Shown here piece by piece: positions 52,563-60,786 of a stretch of 64,000 nt of DNA. Positions within the stretch are counted from its first letter, which is position 1. Each line of letters starts with the position of its first letter. Source of the DNA: Collinsella aerofaciens (lineage in GTDB: Bacteria > Actinomycetota > Coriobacteriia > Coriobacteriales > Coriobacteriaceae); assembly GCF_028209625.1 (NCBI RefSeq), contig NZ_JAQLDU010000011.1, forward strand, positions 31,797 through 95,796, read 5' to 3'. The position numbers and the translations under genes were made by a program. The notes beneath the pieces are model-generated. The model worked only from the letters and a program-made list of their open reading frames with translations, was not told where the DNA came from and made no database searches.

Positions 52563-53459
52563 CTAGATGTGCTGACGAATCGCTTCGATATAGGCCTGCC
52601 CATAGCGCGTGAGCGTCGTATTTTTGCGCGTGATAATGCCGATCTCCATGTATTCGTCCACATCGAGCGGAATGGAGATGATACCGGGGCCGTTAAGTTC
52701 ATGGCTGATCACGCCCGAACACACCGTGTAACCGTTAAGGCCCATGGCCAGGTTGAACAACGTCGCACGGTCACGCACGCGGATATTCTTGCGACGCTCA
52801 AACGTCGAGGTCAGTTCCTCGGAATAGTAAAACGAGTTATAGCTGCCCTGCTCGTAGGACAGGAACGGGTAGTCTTCCAGGTCCTCGAGCGTCACGCTGG
52901 AGCGGGCCGCCAGCGGATGGTCGGCGCATACAAAAACGTGCGGCGCGGCGCAAAAGAGTCCCTCAAACACAAGCTCATTGGCAGCGAGCATGCGCTCGAT
53001 GACCTCGCGGTTGTGCTCGGACAGATATAGGATGCCCAATTCGCTTTTCATATGCGCGACGTCCTCGATAATCTCGTGAGTCTGCTCCTCGCGCAGGGTA
53101 AAGTCGTAGCGCGCGGCATCGAACTCACGGATCACATCGACAAACGCGTTGACGGCAAAGGAATAATGCTGGCAGCTCACACTAAAGTGCGGCACCTGCT
53201 CGGACGCGCCCTTGTACTTGCCTTCGAGCAGATCCGCCTGGTCGAGCACCTGGCGCGCGTAGCCCAAGAAGGTCTCGCCCTCCTCGGACACAATGACACC
53301 CTTGTTGGTGCGCTCAAAGATGTGCACACCCATCTCGTTTTCGAGATCGCGGATCGACGCGGTAATCGAAGGCTGCGACACAAAGAGCCGGCGCGAGGCC
53401 TCGGTGATGCTGCCGCATTCGGCAACTTTGACGACATACCTGAGCTGTTGAAGCTTCAT
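52563..53459 (-). CDS. LysR-family transcriptional regulator (CysB/MetR-like context)
   Basis: 298 aa from the ATG at 53459 (ribosome binding site GGGAGG). HTH MKLQQLRYVVKVAECGSITEASRRLFVSQPS, then an effector domain. Sits between a HAD phosphatase (10 bases upstream) and the MetE-like gene, so it may control methionine synthesis. Effector unknown. Confidence 0.92.
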   Translation of the reverse strand: MKLQQLRYVVKVAECGSITEASRRLFVSQPSITASIRDLENEMGVHIFERTNKGVIVSEEGETFLGYARQVLDQADLLEGKYKGASEQVPHFSVSCQHYSFAVNAFVDVIREFDAARYDFTLREEQTHEIIEDVAHMKSELGILYLSEHNREVIERMLAANELVFEGLFCAAPHVFVCADHPLAARSSVTLEDLEDYPFLSYEQGSYNSFYYSEELTSTFERRKNIRVRDRATLFNLAMGLNGYTVCSGVISHELNGPGIISIPLDVDEYMEIGIITRKNTTLTRYGQAYIEAIRQHI

Positions 53460-53469
53460 GATGGCCTCC

Positions 53470-54378
53470 CTAGACGTCCGCGATACCCGAACCCGCCGCA
53501 TCTGCCTGACGCATAAACGACGGCATCTCCCCCGTCGCGGCGCAGGCGGCAATCTGATGCAGAGCCCCGGCAACCGCATCGTCTGCCGCAGCGCCGATAT
53601 GCCAGCGCGCGGCAGCCATGACGGCCTCGTTGGCATTGGCGACTGCAACGGAGTTGGGAACGGCACCGATCATGGGCAGATCGTTATCGGAATCACCAAA
53701 TACGGCCACCTCATCGGGCGTCAGGCCCAAAGCGTGCGCCAGCTCCAGCGCAGCGCAGCCCTTGTCCCAACCGGCCGGGAGAATATCGAATAGGCGCACG
53801 CGGTTGTTGGGAAACACAAGCGAGAGTTCCGGCACCTCAGCGGCAACGCGCTCGCGGAGCTCCGCGAGCTCCTCACGCGAACGAGCACTCCAGATATTCG
53901 CCTTGAACACCGACGCGTCATCGACGACAGGACGGCACGGGGCCTCTTCGCCCTTGAGCCATGCGTTGCCGCCCGACTCCATGGCGCGGCGCACACGCTC
54001 GGGGTCGCTCGTCACACAATAGGCATCGTTATTCCAAAAGTCATCGCCTAAGCTGTAGACCTTCAGATAGGTATCGTCGGTTTCTTCTTCCAGATAGGCG
54101 GCCAAACGCATGAGTGCGTCGCTATCGGTCGCATGCGAGGCTACCACCTCGCCGTCCACAAACATGACCTGGCCGTTGCAGAACGCGCCGGTCGAGAAGC
54201 ACTCGGCGCGATTGCGGAACATCCAGCCCATCGCGGAGGGCTGGCGACCCGAAACCGGGCCAAAGTGCAGACCCGCCGCCTGCATGGCATGAATGCCCTC
54301 GATGGCGTAGTCGCTGGCGCCGTCATGCCCGGCTGGAATCAGCGTATCGTCCATATCGGTCAGCACAAGTTTAATCAT
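53470..54378 (-). CDS. Cof-type HAD phosphatase
   Basis: 302 aa. HAD motif I DMDDTL (catalytic Asp8/Asp10), motif II SGRQ, Lys in AGWDKGCA, motif IV VFGDSDNDLPM. Cof-type (type IIB cap) sugar- or cofactor-phosphate phosphatase. The ATG at 54378 has only a modest ribosome binding site. Operon with the LysR gene. Confidence 0.9.
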   Translation of the reverse strand: MIKLVLTDMDDTLIPAGHDGASDYAIEGIHAMQAAGLHFGPVSGRQPSAMGWMFRNRAECFSTGAFCNGQVMFVDGEVVASHATDSDALMRLAAYLEEETDDTYLKVYSLGDDFWNNDAYCVTSDPERVRRAMESGGNAWLKGEEAPCRPVVDDASVFKANIWSARSREELAELRERVAAEVPELSLVFPNNRVRLFDILPAGWDKGCAALELAHALGLTPDEVAVFGDSDNDLPMIGAVPNSVAVANANEAVMAAARWHIGAAADDAVAGALHQIAACAATGEMPSFMRQADAAGSGIADV

Positions 54379-54419
54379 AAGGCCCCCTCGGTCATTCTTA
54401 ATCCCGTCTATTGTACCGA

Positions 54420-54520
54420 CCTGCCAAAAAGAGACAGGTTTATATTGGCAGGTTTTATCTGGGAAAACGCAAAGCCCCAGTTGTTACCTGCCAAAATAAA
54501 CCTGTCCCTTATTGGCAGGT
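54420..54520. repeat. 50-bp repeat copy 2 plus an inverted third unit
   Basis: 54420-54469 matches 10856-10905 at 46 of 50 bases. At 54486-54520 a 35-bp unit is the reverse complement of the same core (CCAAAATAAACCTGTCCC), so the two units face each other across a 16-nt spacer and can form one large hairpin. Each unit is itself a small hairpin with CCTGCCAA/TTGGCAGG arms. Confidence 0.85.
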
Positions 54521-54547
54521 GCGCTAGTATAGGGAACAACAGATTCG

Positions 54548-54639
54548 ATGCGGGAGTGCCGGCGGTGCAAACCACAAGGCTGAGAGGGCATAGGGCCCAA
54601 TCCTTTGAACCTGTCAGTTAATGCTGGCGTAGGGAGCAT
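54548..54639 (+). ncRNA. TPP riboswitch
   Basis: Contains the conserved THI-box segments GGCTGAGAGGGC, CCCAATCCTTTGAACCTG and GCTGGCGTAGGGAGCAT, with ATGC/GCAT closing helix P1. It lies directly upstream of thiM and of an intrinsic terminator, so TPP binding should end transcription before the thiamine salvage operon. Confidence 0.95.
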
Positions 54640-54651
54640 GCCGCCTTTACA

Positions 54652-54682
54652 GGGGCGCTGTCTATGCACAGCGCCCCTTTTC
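54652..54682 (+). terminator. Riboswitch-controlled terminator
   Basis: GGGGCGCTGT, loop, ACAGCGCCCC, then TTTT, 12 bases after the TPP aptamer and 22 bases before the thiM start. Confidence 0.85.
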
Positions 54683-54703
54683 TATGCCAAGGAGGCATGT
54701 GCA

Positions 54704-55543
54704 GTGATCGATTCGGAACAGCTTAAGCAAAATGTGGTCAAGGCCGTGGAGAAGATTCGCGCCACCAATCCCATGGCGGGCTCCATCACCAACACGGTGA
54801 CGATTGACTTTGTCGCCAACGCGCAGCTCGCCGTGGGCGGATCGGCCGCCATGGTCTATCTGCCCGACGAGGGCGAGGCGCTCGTTGCCGGCGGCGGCGC
54901 CATCTATCTGAACATGGGCACACTCTTCCCCATCTACGAGCAGACGATTCCCCGCGCGGCCAAGGCGGCACACGACGCCGGCAAGCCCTGGGTGCTCGAT
55001 CCGGTGGGCCTGGGCATCGGCAGCCTGCGCACCCAACTGGTAAACGAACTCAAGCAGTACAAACCCGCCATCGTGCGCGGCAATGCCTCCGAGATTATCG
55101 CGCTCGCCGGCCTGTGGGGCCTTGAGGGCGAAGCGGCCGATCTGAGTCGCGTGCGCGGTGTCGATACCACCGACACGGTAGACGCCGCCCGCGGCGCCGC
55201 CGTGGCGCTCGCCCGCTACACCGGCGGCGCCGTTGTGGTCTCGGGCGAAGTCGACCTGATTACCGACGGCACGACCGTGGCCAAGTCCCACGGCGGCAGC
55301 CCGCTCATGTCCAAAATCACCGGCTGCGGTTGCTCGCAGGGCGGTGTGCTGGCTGTGTACGCCTGCGCTGCCGATCCGTTTACGGCAGCCATCTGTGGCA
55401 CCGCCGTCTACAACGTTGCCGGCACGCGTGCCGCCGCTGTCGCCGATGCCCCGGCAAGCTTTAAGGTCGCCTTTATCGACGAGCTCTATCGCGCAACCGC
55501 CCAGGACATCGCCGATAACCAACTCGAGCTCGAGGAGGCATAA
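54704..55543 (+). CDS. thiM: Hydroxyethylthiazole kinase
   Basis: 279 aa from the GTG at 54704 (AAGGAGG 8 nt upstream). Phosphorylates 4-methyl-5-(2-hydroxyethyl)thiazole for thiamine salvage. Conserved PMAGSITNTVTIDFVAN at the N-terminus, PWVLDPVGLG, IVRGNASEI and SKITGCGCSQGG (phosphate/anion-binding loop). First gene of the TPP-riboswitch operon. Confidence 0.95.
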   Translation: MIDSEQLKQNVVKAVEKIRATNPMAGSITNTVTIDFVANAQLAVGGSAAMVYLPDEGEALVAGGGAIYLNMGTLFPIYEQTIPRAAKAAHDAGKPWVLDPVGLGIGSLRTQLVNELKQYKPAIVRGNASEIIALAGLWGLEGEAADLSRVRGVDTTDTVDAARGAAVALARYTGGAVVVSGEVDLITDGTTVAKSHGGSPLMSKITGCGCSQGGVLAVYACAADPFTAAICGTAVYNVAGTRAAAVADAPASFKVAFIDELYRATAQDIADNQLELEEA

Positions 55544-55546
55544 GGC

Positions 55547-55888
55547 ATGTCCGAGCCCGCAACCAATGCCGGTATGAACACGCTCGTCGCCGTAGCCATC
55601 GCCCCGTGCGGCACCGGCGACGAGCTGTCCGCCGAGGTCGCCGAGGTCGTACGCGTCATTCGCGAGAGCGGCCTTCCCAACCGCACCACCTCGATGTTCA
55701 CCGAGATCGAGGGTGACTGGGACGAAGTCATGCAGGTCGTGCGCGACGCAACCTTTGTGTTGGCGAGCAAGGGCATCCGCACCGAAGTCGTGCTCAAGGC
55801 CGATATTCGACCCGGATTTACCGACACCATGACTGGCAAGCTCGAGCGCATGGAAGCGCAGATCAAAAAGCAGGAGGAAGCACAGTGA
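55547..55888 (+). CDS. Thiamine-binding family protein (MTH1187/YkoF-like)
   Basis: 113 aa single-domain protein of the DUF77/MTH1187 family, whose relatives bind thiamine-like molecules. Family blocks VAIAPCGTGDELSAEV and TSMFTEIEGDWDEVM are present. It lies between thiM and thiE in the riboswitch operon and overlaps thiE by 4 bases, supporting a thiamine-precursor-binding role. Confidence 0.85.
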   Translation: MSEPATNAGMNTLVAVAIAPCGTGDELSAEVAEVVRVIRESGLPNRTTSMFTEIEGDWDEVMQVVRDATFVLASKGIRTEVVLKADIRPGFTDTMTGKLERMEAQIKKQEEAQ

Positions 55889-56580
55889 GCATCCGCGACA
55901 ACCTTGATATCTCGGCCTATCTGGTACTCGGCCCCGAAAACACCCTCGGACGCCCCGTGGGCGATGTGGTGGCCCAGGCGCTCGACGCCGGCTTTACCTG
56001 CATTCAGGTGCGTTCCAAGGTGGCAAGCGCCCGCGAGATCATCGCACTGACGGGCGATACCGCGCAGGCCATCGCTCAGGCCGGCAAAACCGGGCAGGTC
56101 GCGCTGCTGATCGACGACCGCCTTGACTGCGTACTTGCCGCACGCGAGCAGGGTATTGCCGTCGACGGCGTGCATGTTGGCCAGAGCGATATTCCCGTCG
56201 AGGTCTGCCGCAAGCTGCTGGGCCCCGATGCCATCGTGGGTCTTTCGGCCCGCTGCGAGGAGATGCTCGAGTACGTCAAGACCGCCGACATGAGCCTGGT
56301 CGATTACCTGGGCGTAGGCCCGCTCCACGAGACCGAAACCAAGCGCGACTGCGGACGTGCGGCCGACGGCTCCATCATCACCAAGAGCTTTGAGGACCTG
56401 GCCGCCCTCCATGCGGCAAGCCCCGTCCCCATTGTGGTGGGCGGCGGCGTCAAGACGGCCGATCTGCCGCAACTCAAGTCCACCGGCGTCGACGGCTTCT
56501 TTGTGGTGAGCGCCGTCTGCAGCGCCGACGACCCCTACGCCGCAGCCGAGGAGCTCGTCGATACCTGGCAGCAAGCATAG
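55885..56580 (+). CDS. thiE: Thiamine-phosphate synthase
   Basis: 231 aa from the GTG at 55885. Joins HMP pyrophosphate and thiazole phosphate. Conserved FTCIQVRSK, LIDDRLDCVLAA, GVHVGQSD (DxxH-type), GLSARCEEM and PIVVGGGVKTAD. With thiM it salvages thiazole; no thiD gene is in this operon, so HMP-PP must be made elsewhere. Confidence 0.93.
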   Translation: MSIRDNLDISAYLVLGPENTLGRPVGDVVAQALDAGFTCIQVRSKVASAREIIALTGDTAQAIAQAGKTGQVALLIDDRLDCVLAAREQGIAVDGVHVGQSDIPVEVCRKLLGPDAIVGLSARCEEMLEYVKTADMSLVDYLGVGPLHETETKRDCGRAADGSIITKSFEDLAALHAASPVPIVVGGGVKTADLPQLKSTGVDGFFVVSAVCSADDPYAAAEELVDTWQQA

Positions 56581-56622
56581 ACCTATGCCGAGCAGCTGCT
56601 CCGCAGCCTCATATCTTCAAGA

Positions 56623-56735
56623 GCGGAAAGCGCATCCCAGTTTGGACGTCCATTCTGGGATGCGCTTTCCGCATAGAGGACCAGCGGGAAACTGCGTCCC
56701 AGTCTGAACGCTGATTACGGGATGCAGTTTCCGGC
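56623..56735. repeat. Tandem pair of REP-like hairpins
   Basis: First hairpin: GCGGAAAGCGCATCCCAG (56623-56640) and its exact reverse complement (56655-56672). Second: GCGGGAAACTGCGTCCCAG (56684-56702) with a near-complement at 56718-56735. The two share arm sequence (GGAAA..GC.TCCCAG), so they are copies. They lie between the convergent thiE and patatin genes. Confidence 0.8.
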
Positions 56736-56742
56736 GTAGTCC

Positions 56743-57612
56743 CTACCCCGCCAGATACGCTTCCAGCGCGGGCAACGTCGCCTCCGCATCGCGACGGCCG
56801 ATCTGATAGATGCGTTCGAGTTCCTCGGGCTCGCGGCACAGCGACGGCACCTTCACCGATTCGCTCGGCCGCACCACAAAGATCTCGCCAGCGGCCTCGC
56901 GACGCGCCAGGTCGTCGAGCGTGGCGTTATATACCTCGTGCCGGTGCTCAAGCGCCGCAACAAACTCCGGATAGTGACGATACACGCGACGCAGCATAGG
57001 CATCACGCTATTGGGCTGCTTTACAAAGCCCGCCGGCTGCGTCAGCACCACCACGTTGCGGTCATAGCCCTGCGCAAACAGCCATGCGCTGGGAATGGAA
57101 TCGGCAACGCCGCCATCCAGGTACTTGTGCCCTTCAATAGCAACGGGACGCGTCGCCACGGGAATCGCCGACGACGCCCGGATCCACTCGATATCATGCT
57201 CATCACCGTAAGGCAGGTCATGGTAGACGGCCCGCCCCGTCTTAAGATCGGTGCACACGCAGGTAAACCGCATGGGGCAGGCACGATAAGCCTCCAGGTC
57301 GATGGGATCGCGCTCGATGGGCACCTCGTGATAGGCAAACTCGGCATTGAACATGTCGCCGGTTCGCAGCCAGCTCGTCACGCTCGCATAGCGCTTGTCG
57401 GCGCAATAGGCCTTGTTGTAGCGAATGGCACGGCCGATCTGGCGCGATTTAAAGTTGTAGCCAAACGCCGCGCCCGCCGAGACGCCCACCATATGGTCAC
57501 AGGTCAGGCCGCACTCCATCCATACGTCGAGCACGCCCGCCGTATACATACCGCGGTAGCCGCCTCCCTCGAGCGCAAGCCCCACCGTGGGCGTCGTATC
57601 TGGCTGTGCCAT
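56743..57612 (-). CDS. Patatin-like phospholipase
   Basis: 289 aa from the ATG at 57612 (ribosome binding site GGAGATGG). Oxyanion loop GGGYRG (16-21), nucleophile Ser45 in GVSAG, catalytic Asp in KYLDGGVADS. RssA/YjjU-like cytosolic lipid acyl hydrolase. Stands alone. Confidence 0.9.
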   Translation of the reverse strand: MAQPDTTPTVGLALEGGGYRGMYTAGVLDVWMECGLTCDHMVGVSAGAAFGYNFKSRQIGRAIRYNKAYCADKRYASVTSWLRTGDMFNAEFAYHEVPIERDPIDLEAYRACPMRFTCVCTDLKTGRAVYHDLPYGDEHDIEWIRASSAIPVATRPVAIEGHKYLDGGVADSIPSAWLFAQGYDRNVVVLTQPAGFVKQPNSVMPMLRRVYRHYPEFVAALEHRHEVYNATLDDLARREAAGEIFVVRPSESVKVPSLCREPEELERIYQIGRRDAEATLPALEAYLAG

Positions 57613-57754
57613 GCGACCATCTCCGTTCCTGCGTTTTAAAACGAAACAAGTATACCCGTCAACATATATCGCCTCAGTCGCATTTTCATCGAACATCGTC
57701 GCGTTACCGTTTGGCGAATAATGGCGAATAATGGCCGCCCGCAACATGGGCACC

Positions 57755-57941
57755 CCTGCATAATTCCATACACTTGTTTATACTACTCAGTAGTTATCAG
57801 CAACGAACGTCAGCCGACAAATAAACCCAACGACGCAGCAAGGCGGGGGCTTGGAAACACGCGAGGCGTTGAGCAACAACGCGTGTGCACAACGAGCTCG
57901 CCCGACGCAATCCGCCCCGACCCCAGAAAGCCGCCTACAGC
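57755..57941 (+). promoter_or_regulatory. Promoter, operator-like palindrome and structured leader of the GGDEF/EAL gene
   Basis: TATACT (-10, 57779-57784) overlaps the palindrome ACTACT-C-AGTAGT (57782-57794). The leader of about 150 nt contains a hairpin at 57858-57885 (CACGCG...GTTG-AG-CAAC...CGCGTG) ending at the alternative GTG start 57885. It does not fit a cyclic-di-GMP riboswitch closely enough to call. Confidence 0.4.
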
Positions 57942-60659
57942 ATGGATACCCCCAGCAATTACACTGAAACGCTCGAAAAGACCGTCCGCGACCTTCTCAA
58001 GCGTCAGGAGGATCTGGTCAGGACCGCCTTTACCGACCAGCTTACCGGGCTTGGCAACCGCGGCGGCTTTGCCCGTTCCCTCGAGGAGCTCTGGGAGCAG
58101 GACACCCCCGTTACCATGGCGTACATCGATATCGACAATCTCAAGCACTGCAACGACGTCTTTGGCCATGACGAGGGCAACCGCTATATTTTGCAGGTAA
58201 GCCTCTATCTCAAGCTGTATATGGAGGTGGACGAAGCGGCGTTTCGTCTGGGAGGCGACGAGTTTGCCATCCTGTCTACGATTGCAACCGAGGACGACCT
58301 CGCCGAACGTCTGGAACGCTGCCGAACGGTCCTGCTCAAAAACAACGATGCCGAGATGCCTCACTCGTTTAGCTACGGAGTGGCACACGCCGACCCCGCC
58401 CTGGGCGAAGCCCCCAATCGCTTGACGAACGATGCCGACCATCGCATGTACGACTACAAGCTACGTCATGCCGTGCACCTTGATCGACGCAATATCGCAC
58501 AAGCCCACACCGACGACTTCGAAATAAGCGATCGAATTTTCGACGCCCTTTCGATGCTCAACGAAGGCCGCTATTTCTTTATCGAGAACTTGGACAAACA
58601 TCGAACCCTTTGGTCGCAAGGCGCCTTGCGCGATCTTGGTCTTCCTTCGGAGCATATAGACAACTGTCACGATTATTGGAAAACGCGTGTCCATCCCGAT
58701 GACCTTGAGGCCTATACCAACGACATCGACCAAATCTATGACGGCTCCAAACATCGTCACGTCATGCAGTACCGCGTGCGCAATGCCGCCGGCGATTACA
58801 TCCTCGGCCGTGCTCGCGGGTTTCGTATCGACGGCGACGGAAATGTCCCCTCGCTCTATGTCGGCGAGCTCGTCAACCACTCGCTTGCCGAGACCGTCGA
58901 CGCCGCCACGGGTCTCGGAACGCAGCGCACGCTGATCAACGCTATCGATGCCTGCCGTCGCGACCGTTGCGAGACGGGGCTTATAGCAGTGCGCGTTCGC
59001 GGCACGGCAAAGCTCAACGAGCTCTACGGGGCCGAGGCCGTCGACAACATGCTCGCCGAATACGCAGGCCGCATGCTGTCGATTACTCGCGGCAGGAGTC
59101 GCGTCTTCCGTTCACGCAACGCCCAGTTCGTCGTGCTTAGCAACAATTTGGATCACGAAGCATTCGAGCAACTGATCCAACATCTCAAAGAGGCCGTTTT
59201 CGCTCCCGTTCGAATCGCGGGCGACACTATTACCCCCGTCTGTCTTGTCGTTCCGGCCTTTTACGAACACCTGACCAATCAAACGGCCGCCGTTTTAGGC
59301 GAACTCGACCGTCGCATTCGCACGGCCGGCGGGCTTGTTCCCAACGACAGCCTCCCCATACCCGAGGTGGAACGCAAAAGCGCCATCGCCGAACGCATCG
59401 ATCCGCTCACGGGTCTCTATCGACCCAGCGAGTTTATGCGCCGCGCCAACGAATTTCTCGAGACAAGGCGCAACGGCGCCTGGTGTATCGCCACCGTCGA
59501 TATGGGGCACATGCGACTGTTCAACGAATGGCACGGACAGGCCGAGGGTGACCGCGTACTCGCCGATGTGGGCACGGTTCTCAAGGACATCGAGAATGCC
59601 GCCATGGGCGTCGCAGGGTACTGGGGCCAAGACGATTTTTGCGTACTCATCCCCTTTGAACACGACACCGTCCATAAAATCTATAGCCGTGTTCGCGAAG
59701 CCGTGGCCAAGCATGATGACGGCGTGGGCTTCTGGCCGTCCATGGGTGTTTACCCCATCGACTCCAACGAGGAAATCACCATCGATGCGCAGGCCAAGGC
59801 CATGTTTACCAATCGGCGCGCAAAAAACGACTTTAAGGAGCGCATTGCCATTTTCCGCCCCGAGGAATACGAACACGAAATCGCGTTCCACCGCACGCTG
59901 ACCGAATTCCAGTATGCGCTCTCAAACGGCCGCATTACCTACTACTTGCAGCCCCAGGTCGACATGGAAACCGGCGAGATCGTTGGCGCCGAGGTGCTCA
60001 CACGCTGGATTGACAAGGATGGCTCCCTCATTTCGCCCGCTACCTTTATCCCCGCACTCGAGGAAAGCGGTTTTGTGGTGACGCTCGACAAATACGTTTG
60101 GCTGGGCGTCGCCTCGTGGCTGCGCGAGCGCATCGATCGAGGGCTGCGCGTGGTTCCGATCTCGCTGAATGTGTCGCGCGTGGATATCCTTGCCTGCGAC
60201 GTTGCCGAACATATGGGGGCGCTCGCTGCCCAATACAACCTGCCGCCCGAGCTCATGCGCATCGAGATCACCGAGACGGCCTATACGGGAGAGTCCGAGG
60301 CTGTGGATAGGCTGACGGCCGACCTGCACACTCGCGGCTTCTCGACCTACATGGACGATTTTGGCACCGGCCAGTCCACGCTCGCGATGCTCAAGAACGT
60401 CAACGTCGACGTCATCAAGCTCGACCGCACGTTTGTGCCCGATGACGGCGATCAAGGCCGCAGTACGCAAATCATTTCATCAATGCTCGAGATGGCACAA
60501 TCGCTCCATCTGCCCGTTGTAATCGAAGGCGTCGAGACCGATGAGCAGGCAAGCATGCTGCGCCAAATGGGTGCCCGCTACGCCCAGGGATTCCTCTACT
60601 ACCGCCCCATGCAGGCGGAGGATTTTGAGGCACTGCTCGATGGCGGCGGCCGCAACTGA
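57942..60659 (+). CDS. Multi-domain GGDEF/EAL cyclic-di-GMP protein
   Basis: 905 aa from the ATG at 57942 (GTG at 57885 possible), no membrane segment. Order: GGDEF domain with intact GGDEF at residues 104-108; PAS-like domain (about 190-330); degenerate GGDEF; a second degenerate GGDEF (motif WGQDDF); C-terminal EAL domain with EVLTRW (ExLxR), DDFGTGQSTL, IKLDR and VIEGVET. The I-site Arg is replaced (MEVD), so product inhibition may be absent. It can plausibly both make and break c-di-GMP. Tandem with a shorter paralogue. Confidence 0.88.
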   Translation: MDTPSNYTETLEKTVRDLLKRQEDLVRTAFTDQLTGLGNRGGFARSLEELWEQDTPVTMAYIDIDNLKHCNDVFGHDEGNRYILQVSLYLKLYMEVDEAAFRLGGDEFAILSTIATEDDLAERLERCRTVLLKNNDAEMPHSFSYGVAHADPALGEAPNRLTNDADHRMYDYKLRHAVHLDRRNIAQAHTDDFEISDRIFDALSMLNEGRYFFIENLDKHRTLWSQGALRDLGLPSEHIDNCHDYWKTRVHPDDLEAYTNDIDQIYDGSKHRHVMQYRVRNAAGDYILGRARGFRIDGDGNVPSLYVGELVNHSLAETVDAATGLGTQRTLINAIDACRRDRCETGLIAVRVRGTAKLNELYGAEAVDNMLAEYAGRMLSITRGRSRVFRSRNAQFVVLSNNLDHEAFEQLIQHLKEAVFAPVRIAGDTITPVCLVVPAFYEHLTNQTAAVLGELDRRIRTAGGLVPNDSLPIPEVERKSAIAERIDPLTGLYRPSEFMRRANEFLETRRNGAWCIATVDMGHMRLFNEWHGQAEGDRVLADVGTVLKDIENAAMGVAGYWGQDDFCVLIPFEHDTVHKIYSRVREAVAKHDDGVGFWPSMGVYPIDSNEEITIDAQAKAMFTNRRAKNDFKERIAIFRPEEYEHEIAFHRTLTEFQYALSNGRITYYLQPQVDMETGEIVGAEVLTRWIDKDGSLISPATFIPALEESGFVVTLDKYVWLGVASWLRERIDRGLRVVPISLNVSRVDILACDVAEHMGALAAQYNLPPELMRIEITETAYTGESEAVDRLTADLHTRGFSTYMDDFGTGQSTLAMLKNVNVDVIKLDRTFVPDDGDQGRSTQIISSMLEMAQSLHLPVVIEGVETDEQASMLRQMGARYAQGFLYYRPMQAEDFEALLDGGGRN

Positions 60660-60719
60660 TACGCTTACGCGCAAAACACTACCGTCGAAGGGACGTTTGT
60701 CCCCATTGGCTAACTTATT

Positions 60720-60751
60720 ATCCCCAATCCAAACCAAATTGGGGATATGAT
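60720..60751 (+). promoter_or_regulatory. Operator-like palindrome overlapping the promoter of the second GGDEF gene
   Basis: ATCCCCAAT-N9-ATTGGGGAT (60720-60746), a perfect 9-bp inverted repeat, overlaps a TATGAT -10 at 60746-60751. Confidence 0.5.
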
Positions 60752-60786
60752 ACAAACCACTGTTGTGCCCAAGGAGGTTATCCATC

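Noticed and set aside
57790-57890. Possible cyclic-di-GMP (GEMM) riboswitch before the GGDEF/EAL gene, because of GACGCAGCAAGGC
   Set aside because: The conserved GEMM elements (ACGCACAGGGCAAACC and GGTAGCGGGGTTACCG type) are absent; only a simple hairpin can be supported.
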